52,908 nt of DNA from Candidatus Rubneribacter avistercoris (GTDB lineage Bacteria > Actinomycetota > Coriobacteriia > Coriobacteriales > Eggerthellaceae), in assembly GCA_019115845.1 (NCBI GenBank), contig DXCU01000023.1, positions 1-52,908 of the forward strand, written 5' to 3'. A model generated the notes under the pieces. That model saw only the letters and a list, made by a program, of their open reading frames with translations, was not told the origin of the DNA and searched no databases. Below are positions 17,271 through 25,901 of this stretch, one piece after another. The translations under genes and the position numbers were made by a program. Within the stretch, counting starts at the first letter, position 1. Every line of letters begins with the position of its first letter.

Positions 17271-19985
17271 CTAGCCGACCTTCTCCACCCGCACGGCGCA
17301 AACTTTGAACTCGGGGGTCTTCGACGTGCGGTCAAGGGCCGCGATGGTGAGCCAGTTGCTGTTGCCGTCTTGGAAATGGAAGGGCATCCAGGTCTGGCCG
17401 GGATTCGTCTTGCCCGACACCCGGGCGCGCGTCTCTATGGAGCCGCGGCGCGACCAGACGCGCACGCGGTCGCCGTCCGCCACGCCGAGGGCCTTGGCGT
17501 CGCGATCGTTCAGCTCGATGAAGGAGCCGCCCGCGATCTCGCCCAGCCCTTCGGTGCGACCCGTCATGGCGCAGGCGTTGTACTGGTACAGGATGCGCCC
17601 GGTCGTGAGCATGAGTGGGTAGTCCTCATCGGGAAGCTCCGCAGAGGGCCGGTAGCTGGGCGTGGAGAACGCCCCCACGCCTCGCGAGAACTCGCGCGCG
17701 TGCAGGATGGGCGTCCCGGGATGGCTCGCGTTCGGGCACGGCCACTGCAGGCCGCGGCCGCCAAGCTCTCGGCTGTCCAGACGTGCATGGCTCACGCCGC
17801 CGTAGGTGGGCGTCACCGCCGCTATCTCCTCCATGATCTCGGCCGGGGCCAGACGCGGCTGCTCGTAGCCCATGCGGTTCATGACCTCGGTGAATATCTC
17901 GGTGTCGGGACGCGCCCCGCCCGGCGCGTCCACCGCCTTGCGCACGCGCTGGACGCGCCGCTCGGTGTTGGTGAACGTGCCCTCCTTCTCCGCGTAGGCG
18001 CAGCCGGGCAGCACCACGTCGGCGTAGGCGGCCGTCTCGGTGAGGAACAGGTCGTCCACCACCAAGAACTCGAGCGCCTCCAAAGCGCGGATCACGTGCC
18101 CCGTGTCCGCGTCGGTGCGCACGGGATCCTCGCCGAACAAGAACAGCCCCCGCACCTTTCCCGACAGCATGGCCGGGAAGCACTCGGTGGCCTTGAGCCC
18201 CCGCTCGCGCGGCAGCTCGACGCCCCAGGCGCGCTCGAACCGGCGCAGCGCCTCGGGATCGGCCACCTTCTGGTACCCCGTCAGATCGTCCGGCCCGGCG
18301 CCCATGTCGCAGGCCCCCTGCACGTTGTTCTGGCCGCGCAGCGGGTTCACGCCGCCGCCGCGCCGTCCCAGGTTGCCCGTGATCATGGCGATGTTGGAAA
18401 GCGCCATCACGCCGTCGGTGCCGGTGGAATGCTCGGTCACGCCCAGGCAGTACACGATGGCGGCCGCCTTGGCCGTGCCGTACATCTTGGCCGCAGCCAC
18501 CAGATCGCGCTGGTCCACGCCGCAGATGTCCTCCACGCGCTCCGGCGTGTAGTCGCGCACCGTGGCGCTCATGATCTCCACGCCCTCCGTGCGCTCGCGC
18601 ACGAACTCCTCGTCCACCAAGCCCTCGCGCAGAAGCACGTTCACCATGCAGTTGGCAAACGCCACGTTGGTGCCCGGACGCAGCTTCAGATGGATGTCGG
18701 CGCGCTTCGCCAGCCCGATGTCGCGCGGGTCCACCACGATGAGCCGGCAGCCGCGCTCCGCCGCCGCGCGGATCTGCATGCCGATGACCGGATGCGCCTC
18801 CTCGGGGTTCGACCCCACCAGCATGATGACGTCGGCCTCGCGCGTCACATCTTCAATTGAGTTCGTCATCGCCCCCGAACCAAGCATGGTTGCCAGACCG
18901 GCAACCGTGGGGGCGTGTCAAACACGCGCGCAACAGTCCACGTTGTTCGTGTGGAATGCCGCGCGGGCCATTTTCTGGAACAGGTAGATGTCCTCGTTCG
19001 TGGAGCGGGAGCACGCGAACGCCGCGAGCGCCTCGCCCCCGTGCTCGTCGCGCAGCTCCGCGAAGCGGCGCGCCACCAGATCGAGCGCCTCGTCCCAAGC
19101 GGCAGGCTCCAGCTTGCCCGTGGCAGGGTTGCGCACAAGCGGCGTGGTTAAGCGGTCGGGCGCGCCCACGAAGTCGAAGCTGGCCGAGCGCCCCTTCACG
19201 CACAGAAGCCCGCGGTTGGAGGGGCCGTCGGCCGCCTCGGCGTCCACGATGCGCCCGTCTTTCACCACGAGGTCCAGCTGGCAGCCCACGCCGCAGTGCG
19301 GGCACGTCGTGCGCACGCGCTCCGTCTCCCACGAGCGGTAGGACGCGCGGCGCTTCTCGGTGAGCGCGCCGGTGGGGCACGCCTGCGCGCAGTTGCCGCA
19401 CGACTCGCAGTCGGTGGCGCGCCATCCTTCGCCGAACGGGGCCTCGATGGTCGTGCGCGTGCCGCGCTTGCCGGCCACGAGCGTGTGGTTGCGCGCGGCG
19501 GCGTTGCACGCGCCCACGCAGCGCTGGCAGCGGATGCACAGGTTGGGATCGTAGGAGAGGAACGGGTTCGCGTCCAGCACCGGCTCGCGCCTTCGCTCCA
19601 CCTCGAAGGACGAACCGGTCACGCCAAGCTCCCGGCACACATCCTGCAGCTCGCACGCGCCGTTTTTCTTGCACGAGAAGCAGTAGTTCGTGGAGTCCAG
19701 CCCATGATCGGCCAAAACAAGCTCAAGCGCCGTTCGGCGGCACGCCTCGGCACGCGGCGAGTCCGTGGTCACCGCCATGCCCTCGCGCACGGGCGTGGAG
19801 CAGGCGGGAACCGGATGGTCAACGCCTTCCACGTCCACCACGCACACGCGGCACGAGGCGGCTGCGCTCACGTCTTCGAGGTGGCACAAAGTGGGGATGC
19901 GCACGCCCAGCTTCTGCGCGGCTGCGAGGATGGTCGAACCTTCCTCCACCTCCACCGCGCTGCCGTTTACCGTGATGTTAGGCAT
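17271..19985 (-). CDS. fdhA: Selenocysteine-containing formate dehydrogenase catalytic subunit
   Basis: Oxidises formate to CO2 at a molybdenum (or tungsten) bis-MGD centre. The 904-residue protein is read through an in-frame TGA (18920-18918) as selenocysteine 356, in the context NNVDCCARV-Sec-HAPTVAGLAT; the frame continues unchanged to 17271. Domains in order: 2Fe-2S ferredoxin (Cys34, 45, 48, 62), NuoG-type FeS region (YCFSCKKNGACELQ), two 4Fe-4S clusters (CIRCQRCVGAC and CESCGNCAQACPTG, about residues 150-210), the molybdopterin Fe4S4 motif CPHCGVGC, then the MGD-binding body (IMLVGSNPEEAHPVIG). The N-terminal FeS arm is typical of NAD(P)-linked, soluble enzymes. The ATG at 19985 overlaps the upstream GltD-like gene by 8 bp. 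Without recoding it would look like two genes or a pseudogene. Confidence 0.95.
18883..18920 (-). promoter_or_regulatory. Bacterial SECIS element of fdhA
   Basis: Directly 3' of the UGA, the mRNA folds into GGUUGCC (18906-18900), apical loop GGUCU (18899-18895) and GGCAACC (18894-18888). The spacing and the GGUCU loop match the known SECIS hairpin of E. coli fdhF, which binds SelB. The TGA-CACGCCCCCAC stretch before the stem also resembles fdhF. Confidence 0.93.
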
Positions 19986-21882
19986 AGTGCACCCTTCCCC
20001 CTTCCAGCGAGCCCGGCCCAAAGCAGTCGCAGCGCAGGCAGCGCCCGCACTCCTGCAGAACCTCCTCGCGCGTCATCTCCAGCTCAACACCCGCAAAATC
20101 GCGCTTGCGCTCGCGCGCGGGCCGTTCGGCTACCTCGACGCGCCCCTTGGGCGCGCGATCGTTCGGACGAGGATCCGGCACGCGGACCTCGCAGCGCAGC
20201 TTGTGATGGTAGCCCAAAAACTCGTCTATGTTGCGGGCCGCCACCTTGCCCGCCGCGATGGCGCGGATGGCCGTCGCGGGGCCGGTCTGGCAGTCGCCGC
20301 CCACGAACACGTTGCGCAACGCCGCAGGCGCCGGCGCGACGCCGCAGGCGACGGCCACGCCCGCCTCCTCGCCGTCGCCTGCGGCCCACACGGCCCGCAG
20401 GCCCTCGTCGGCATCAAGGCGCCCGCGCGCCGCCGACAGGCCAAGCTCCTCGAACGGCGCGCACTCCACATCCTGGCCCACCGCCACCAAAACGACGTCG
20501 GCCTCGATGCGCCGCTGCGGCTTGTCGGCCGGCACGGGAGCGGGCCGGCCGCCGCGAACGGCCCCTATCATCTGGGGCTGGGTGACAAGCGCCGCGCACC
20601 GGCCCGCCTCGTCGGCCTCGATGGCCACGGGCGCCTCCAGCGTCACCATCTCCACGCCCTCCGCAACGGCGCTCTCCACCTCCGCAGGCAACGCCGTCAT
20701 GTCCTCTTTGCGGCGCCGGTACACCACCGACACTTCGTCGGCGCCCGCGCGCACCGAGGTGCGCGCGCAGTCCATGGCCACGTTGCCGCCGCCCACCACG
20801 ACCACTTTCTTGCCCGCGAAATCGGGGTAGTCGCCGTCTCCGATGCGCCCGAGCATCTCCACGGCCGACATCACGCCCGCAGCGTCCATGCCCTCGATGT
20901 CCAGCCGCTTGCCCGCCTGCGCGCCCACGGCAACGTACACCGCATGGTAGGTGCCGACGATGTCGCGCAGCTCCTCCGCCCCGATGCGCTCGCCGCAGCG
21001 CACGGTGATGGTGCCCGACCCCAGAATGCCGCGAATGTCCTCGTCCAAGCGCTCGCGCGGGAAGCGGTACGAGGGAATGCCGTAGCGAAGCATGCCGCCT
21101 AACTGCTCGCGCGCCTCGAACACCGTCACGCGATGACCCATGAGCGCGCAGAAGTACGCGCAGGTCAGCCCGCTTGGGCCGCCGCCGATGACGGCCACCG
21201 TCCGCGCGGTGTCCACGCTGCGCGGCGCCGGGGGCACGGTGTCGGCGGGCGCCTGGTCGACCGCGTACTTCTTGATGCCGCGGATGTTCACGGGCGCATC
21301 GACGAGCAGGCGGCGGCAGCGCTCCTCGCACGGGTGCTCGCACACAAGCGCGCACGCCGTGGGAAACGGGTTGTCCTTGCGCACCATGTTCACCGCGCCG
21401 GCGTAGTCGCCCTCGGCCACGAGCGCGATGTAGGCGGGCGCGTTCACGTGCGCGGGGCACAGGGTTTCGCAGGGGACCGACTGGCCCACGCCCGCGCGGC
21501 ACGCGCCGTGCAGGAGGTGGCTTTCGTACTCGGCGGAAAACTCGTCCATGCCCGCAAGCAGCGCCTCGGCCGCCTCGTAGCCGATGGCGCAGTCGGCGGT
21601 GTCGCGCACCATCTCGGCAAGGGCGCGCAGGCGCGCGACGTCGTCCTCGCAAGCCTCGCAGGCCGCCACCCGTTCGAGCAGCGCCACAAGCTGGGGCAGC
21701 CCGTCGCGGCACGGAACGCACTTGCCGCAGGTCTGCGCCGCACCGTCGCGCAAAAGCGACAATTGGGCCACAAGCGGGCACACGCCCGGAGGGGTGGCTT
21801 CCACCCGCCGTGCATGCCTGTTCAGCTGTCGTGCGATGCGCGCGTCGTCCTTCGACTTCGGCGCGATCGAAAGTGCGGCCAC
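19978..21882 (-). CDS. GltD/NuoF-like iron-sulfur flavoprotein, electron-transfer subunit of formate dehydrogenase
   Basis: Likely carries electrons between the formate dehydrogenase and NAD(P). The 634-residue product starts with a NuoF-type 4Fe-4S segment (CGKCVPCRDG near residue 55), continues with a CxxH-type FeS region (ALVCEHPCEERCRR), then a GltD-like two-nucleotide-binding fold: FAD motif VAVIGGGPSGLTCAY (about 222) and NAD(P) motif VVVVGGGNVAMDCAR (about 360), and ends with a Cys cluster CGRCLRCDCFGPG. The GTG at 21882 was chosen for GGGGGA 5 bp upstream; the open frame continues to 22335 with poor codon character. The stop overlaps fdhA, so the two are translated together. The NAD versus NADP preference cannot be read. 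Confidence 0.85.
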   Translation of the reverse strand: MAALSIAPKSKDDARIARQLNRHARRVEATPPGVCPLVAQLSLLRDGAAQTCGKCVPCRDGLPQLVALLERVAACEACEDDVARLRALAEMVRDTADCAIGYEAAEALLAGMDEFSAEYESHLLHGACRAGVGQSVPCETLCPAHVNAPAYIALVAEGDYAGAVNMVRKDNPFPTACALVCEHPCEERCRRLLVDAPVNIRGIKKYAVDQAPADTVPPAPRSVDTARTVAVIGGGPSGLTCAYFCALMGHRVTVFEAREQLGGMLRYGIPSYRFPRERLDEDIRGILGSGTITVRCGERIGAEELRDIVGTYHAVYVAVGAQAGKRLDIEGMDAAGVMSAVEMLGRIGDGDYPDFAGKKVVVVGGGNVAMDCARTSVRAGADEVSVVYRRRKEDMTALPAEVESAVAEGVEMVTLEAPVAIEADEAGRCAALVTQPQMIGAVRGGRPAPVPADKPQRRIEADVVLVAVGQDVECAPFEELGLSAARGRLDADEGLRAVWAAGDGEEAGVAVACGVAPAPAALRNVFVGGDCQTGPATAIRAIAAGKVAARNIDEFLGYHHKLRCEVRVPDPRPNDRAPKGRVEVAERPARERKRDFAGVELEMTREEVLQECGRCLRCDCFGPGSLEGGRVHYA

Positions 21883-22124
21883 GTTCGTCCCCCATGTCCG
21901 ATGCGGTGCATCGCTCAAGTGTTCGTGCGGTGATGCTCCAAAGTAGCCGATGCTCCCCTGCGGCGTAAAGCCGCCCTCGCGCATCGACACGAAAACGCCG
22001 GGAAACAACCACATACGCCGTGCAGCCGTGCAGCCGCGCACTGCGCGGAGCGCGGCGCGCAGGGCCCCAACGCAGGAGCCGCATCCCTTTCCGGCGCCGC
22101 CCTTCCCAAGCGCCGCCGTCTCGC

Positions 22125-23090
22125 CTACCTCAGAACCTCCGGGTTCAGGCAGCCGGACAGCCGGCGGCCCAGCACCCCGTCTATCGCGTTTCGCATGGCG
22201 CGCGTGCGCAGCTCCAGCCCGGACTCCTCCGACCAGTACGCCGCATGCGAGGTGAGCACCGTGCGCGGGGCGCGCAGAAGCGGATGGTCGGGGCTGACCG
22301 GTTCCCCTTCGAACACGTCGATGCCCGCGCCCCACAAACGCCCCGCCTCAAGCGCGGCGGCCAAGGCGCAGGTGTCCACCACGGCCCCGCGCGCCGTGTT
22401 CACCACCACCGCGTCGTCTTTCATGAGCGCTAGCCGGCGCGCGTCCAGCAGATGGCGCGTCTCGGGCGTGAGCGCGGTGTGCAGGCTCACCACATCGCTC
22501 GCGCGCAGAAGCTCGTCAAGCTCAAGCGCCTCGTAACCCTCCGGCGTGCGCCGCCCCGCAGGCTGCGAGCGCGACCAGCACACCACCCGAAACCCCAGCC
22601 CGGCCGCCTTGCGCGCGGTCGCGCGGCCGATATCTCCCATGCCCACCACGCCAAACGTCCGCCCGTGCACCTGCCCGAGCGGTCGGCGCCGCGCGTAGTC
22701 CCACACCCCGGCGCGCACGTCGGCGTCCACCTCGTTTATGCGACGCAGAACGCACAGCGCAAGCGAAACGGCGTGATCGGACACCACCTCGGTCCCGTAA
22801 CCGGGCACGTTGCACACCGCCACGCCGCACTCGGTGGCGGCCTTGACGTCGATGTTGTCGTAGCCCACCCCCGTGCGGCTGATCACGCGCATGCGCGGAA
22901 GCGCCTCTATCACCGCGCGAGACAAATCCCCGTACGACGTGACCACGCCGTCTGCATCGGCCGCCACGCGCACGATCTCGTCCGGAGGGCACCTTTTGCA
23001 GCACGCGAACTCCACGCCCGCCTCGCGCGCCAGGCGCTCCTCCACCTCCGCGTCCTCGAAATCGCTCTCCACCATCACGATCTTCGCCAT
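22125..23090 (-). CDS. D-isomer-specific 2-hydroxyacid dehydrogenase
   Basis: NAD-dependent oxidoreductase of 321 residues, interconverting a 2-keto acid and a D-2-hydroxy acid. The NAD fold motif is GVVGMGDIGRATA; the catalytic set is Arg in NTARGAVVD, Glu in DVFEGEP and His in LTSHAAYW. The early part (VESDFEDAEVEERLAREAG, GVGYDNIDVKAATECGVAV) resembles the C-terminal-binding-protein branch; substrate unknown. ATG 23090 has AAAGG upstream. A 242-bp space separates it from the formate dehydrogenase operon; in that space I see a short CGGCTGCA direct repeat but no clear promoter or terminator. Confidence 0.88.
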   Translation of the reverse strand: MAKIVMVESDFEDAEVEERLAREAGVEFACCKRCPPDEIVRVAADADGVVTSYGDLSRAVIEALPRMRVISRTGVGYDNIDVKAATECGVAVCNVPGYGTEVVSDHAVSLALCVLRRINEVDADVRAGVWDYARRRPLGQVHGRTFGVVGMGDIGRATARKAAGLGFRVVCWSRSQPAGRRTPEGYEALELDELLRASDVVSLHTALTPETRHLLDARRLALMKDDAVVVNTARGAVVDTCALAAALEAGRLWGAGIDVFEGEPVSPDHPLLRAPRTVLTSHAAYWSEESGLELRTRAMRNAIDGVLGRRLSGCLNPEVLR

Positions 23091-23153
23091 GCCGCGCCTT
23101 TCTGCCCGCAAACCTCGCCGCCACGCCAAAACCGCGCCCGGAACCATGCCGCC

Positions 23154-23182
23154 TTGACGGGGGCCGCTTCTTCCAGTAGGGT
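23154..23182 (+). promoter_or_regulatory. Promoter of ldh
   Basis: TTGACG (23154-23159), a 17-bp spacer and TAGGGT (23177-23182). The -10 is weak but the spacing is exact. It lies 40 bp before the ldh start. Confidence 0.5.
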
Positions 23183-23221
23183 CACCTCGAACAGCGAACC
23201 ATACTAGGGAAAGGTCGTCTC

Positions 23222-24178
23222 ATGGGCAAGCCGGTCGACGGACGAAAGGTCGCCATCATAGGATGCGGGTTCGTGGGCTCTGCCACGGCGTTCACCCTCA
23301 TGCAAAGCGGATTGTTCTCGGAGATGGCGCTTGTGGACGTGGACCGAGAGCGCGCCGAGGGAGAGGCCCTCGACATCAGCCACGGCATGCCCTTCGCCAG
23401 CCCCATGAGCATCTACGCGGGCGACTACGACGACGTGGCCGACGCCGCCATCATCGTGATCACCGCCGGCGCCAACCAGCAGCCGGGCGAGACGCGCATC
23501 GACCTTGTGAACCGCAACGTCGCCATCTTCAAGAGCATCCTGGCCGAAATCCGCGCACGCGAATGCAGCGGCATCCTGCTTGTCGTGTCGAACCCGGTGG
23601 ACGTGCTCACCTACGTCTCGCTGCGCCTCTCCGGGCTGCCCGAGCACCGCGTCATCGGCTCCGGCACCGTGCTGGACACCGGTCGCCTGAAACACGCCAT
23701 CGGCGAACGTTTGGGCGTCGATTCCCGCAACGTGCACGCGCGCATCCTGGGCGAGCACGGCGACAGCGAGCTTATCGCCTGGTCGAGCGCGCACGTGGCG
23801 GGCATTCCGCTGGAAGACTACTTCAACATGCGCACGGAGGGCTCCTACGAGGAGTTCCGCACCGAGATGAGCGACCTTGTGCGCAACTCGGCCTACGAGA
23901 TCATCAAGCGCAAGCGCGCCACCTACTACGGCATCGCCATGGCCGTGTCGCGCATCTGCCGAGCCATCGTGCGCGACGAGAAGTCGGTGCTTTCCGTGTC
24001 CAACTTCATGCAGGGCGAGTACGGGATAGGCGACGTGGCGCTGTCCACCCCCTGCATCGTGGGCAAAGACGGCGTGGAGGCGCGCATGCCCCCGTCGCTC
24101 AACTACCGCGAGCAAGCCAAGCTCAAGGCGTCGGCCGACACGCTGAAGCAGGTCATCGCCGGGCTGGATTTGAAATAG
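23222..24178 (+). CDS. ldh: L-lactate dehydrogenase
   Basis: Reduces pyruvate to L-lactate with NADH. The 318-residue product has the NAD motif VAIIGCGFVGSATA, the substrate loop ITAGANQQPGETR with Gln where malate dehydrogenases carry Arg (so lactate rather than malate), SNPVDVLTY, and the catalytic His in ILGEHGDSE. Full length for the family. The ATG is preceded by GGGAAAGG. Monocistronic; the next gene is a separate LuxR regulator 135 bp downstream. Confidence 0.93.
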   Translation: MGKPVDGRKVAIIGCGFVGSATAFTLMQSGLFSEMALVDVDRERAEGEALDISHGMPFASPMSIYAGDYDDVADAAIIVITAGANQQPGETRIDLVNRNVAIFKSILAEIRARECSGILLVVSNPVDVLTYVSLRLSGLPEHRVIGSGTVLDTGRLKHAIGERLGVDSRNVHARILGEHGDSELIAWSSAHVAGIPLEDYFNMRTEGSYEEFRTEMSDLVRNSAYEIIKRKRATYYGIAMAVSRICRAIVRDEKSVLSVSNFMQGEYGIGDVALSTPCIVGKDGVEARMPPSLNYREQAKLKASADTLKQVIAGLDLK

Positions 24179-24313
24179 AACAAGCTAGCGATCGCCGCGA
24201 CGGCGAGCCAGCATGCGAACGACACGTTGCGCTTCGCCTTTCCAATGACGAAGCGCCGCGTGCGGCGCGCAGATTGAGTCCGAAGCGACGCAGGAGAGGG
24301 AGGAGGTCCGGTC

Positions 24314-25759
24314 GTGCCACGCAAGAAGACAGTCGTCCTGACAATGGTCGCAGCGTTCGGATTCGGATTCTACCAAGGCGCCCAGATGCTCTCGTTCGTC
24401 GTGGGCCATTACACGAGCAACCCGTTCTCCCTTTTCGGACTCTTCGTGGAAGGCGCTGTTTACCTTGCTTTCGCCTGCCTGTCCTGGCACGGAAAGGAGG
24501 TCCGCCCAAAGCCCCTTTTCGCGTCAGGGGCCGCCCTCGGCCTGCTGTTTATGGTCCTTGCGCTGATCAACGGGCAGGAACCGTCGTTTCAGCTGGTCTT
24601 TCGAACGGTGGCCTCAACCTCGGCGGCGTGCCTGCTGCTTTGCTGGGCCCACGTCTTCTCCGCCCTCCCCCCGTTTCTCTCGTCCGTTTCGATCGCAAGC
24701 GCGTTTATGATCTCGGCGCTGGTGAAGCTCTTCTCCGGCTTCGTCGCCGCGCCGGAGACGAGCGAAAGCCTTTACGCGCAACTCCTTGTGTTCTCTTGCT
24801 GCCTCGCGCTTCTGCTCTCGGCGGTGAAGATGGCGGACGCCGCTCCTCCAAGGGATCGGGAGGAGAAAGATCGCGTCCTATCCTCCGCGCAAACAACCCC
24901 GCAGCGCCTTCGCCGGCTCTACGTTGGCGCAGCCGCTTTCTCCGTCGCTTACGGCATGGCGCTTCAAAGCGACATCGAGGCGCAGGCTTCCCACTACGCC
25001 CAGTCGGAGCACACGGCGCTGATAACCTTTCTCCTTGCCGGCGCCATTTTGATCCTCTCCCTGCTGGGAAGTTTCAAAGGAAACGCGAACTACCTCTTCG
25101 TCATCGTCGCCCCATGCTTCGGCCTGACCATCGCGCTCAAGGACACGCTCGCGGCCGATCCGGGCATAGGGGGATCCGTCAACACCGCGGTGCTGAACCT
25201 TTACTACCTCATGCTCTGGATCATGCTCGCAAAGGAGGCGAATCGGAGAATCTACCCCGCTTTTTTCCTGTTCGGCATCGGACTCGCCATCTCTCGGATG
25301 GCCCTGCTGTGCGGAAGGGGAGCCGCCGCGCTCCTGTCATGGGAGCCCGCGTCGAGCTGGCTGGGCGGCAACGCCGCCGCAAGCCTCCCCCTCCTGGTCA
25401 TGCTCGTTGCGGCCTGCCTCTTCATCGCCTCGAACGAAAAGGAGCGGAAGGCCGGCGAGCCCTCGCAACCGCTATCTGAGAAAAGCGAGCCTAGCGACCC
25501 GTGGATCGTGGCCCCTGGGACGGAGAACCCCCAGATCCAAACGGCCTGGGACAAGCTCTCCGAGGCACACGGCCTGAGCAAACGGGAGGAAGAGATCCTA
25601 TTCGAATTCTTGCAGGGCAGAAGCTCCTCCTACCTTGCAGACCATCTCTTCATCTCCGAGCACACCGTCAAAACGCATATCAGGCGGGGGTACGAAAAAC
25701 TCGGGATCCACAATCGCCAAGAACTTATAACCCTTGTGCAAGACCAACTTGCCTCTTAG
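24314..25759 (+). CDS. LuxR-type regulator with polytopic membrane domain
   Basis: 481 residues. About 370 residues of alternating hydrophobic helices (roughly ten to twelve spans) are followed by a C-terminal LuxR helix-turn-helix (LSKREEEILFEFLQGR, then SEHTVKTHIRRGYEKL, about residues 415-475). Such membrane-anchored LuxR proteins are numerous in Eggerthellaceae, often beside flavoprotein reductases; sensing a reductase substrate in the membrane is an inference. The GTG at 24314 has GGAGGAGG 6-7 bp upstream. The next gene, same direction 142 bp on, encodes a Tat-exported flavoprotein, its probable target. Confidence 0.88.
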   Translation: MPRKKTVVLTMVAAFGFGFYQGAQMLSFVVGHYTSNPFSLFGLFVEGAVYLAFACLSWHGKEVRPKPLFASGAALGLLFMVLALINGQEPSFQLVFRTVASTSAACLLLCWAHVFSALPPFLSSVSIASAFMISALVKLFSGFVAAPETSESLYAQLLVFSCCLALLLSAVKMADAAPPRDREEKDRVLSSAQTTPQRLRRLYVGAAAFSVAYGMALQSDIEAQASHYAQSEHTALITFLLAGAILILSLLGSFKGNANYLFVIVAPCFGLTIALKDTLAADPGIGGSVNTAVLNLYYLMLWIMLAKEANRRIYPAFFLFGIGLAISRMALLCGRGAAALLSWEPASSWLGGNAAASLPLLVMLVAACLFIASNEKERKAGEPSQPLSEKSEPSDPWIVAPGTENPQIQTAWDKLSEAHGLSKREEEILFEFLQGRSSSYLADHLFISEHTVKTHIRRGYEKLGIHNRQELITLVQDQLAS

Positions 25760-25777
25760 AGTTTTCGCAGATCAATG

Positions 25778-25802
25778 TATTATGTAGCACCAAACTCGCT
25801 AC
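25778..25802 (+). promoter_or_regulatory. Possible promoter and operator of the first flavoprotein gene
   Basis: A TATTAT hexamer (25778-25783) is followed at once by an inverted repeat GTAGC-N9-GCTAC (25784-25788, 25798-25802). Its position at a start site fits an operator, perhaps for the neighbouring LuxR protein. The arms are only 5 bp, so this is tentative. Confidence 0.35.
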
Positions 25803-25901
25803 AAAGGCCACCGCTTTTTCATACCGTTTTCGCTATGGCGGCGCCCCTCGGGCACGCGCAGAATAGCCTCCAAGGTTCGAAAAACCGACCAAGGAGGAAA
25901 C

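Noticed and set aside
18888..18920. Formate dehydrogenase as a nonsense-mutated pseudogene or two genes
   Set aside because: The TGA is at the known selenocysteine position, the frame is intact on both sides, and a SECIS hairpin with the correct loop follows.
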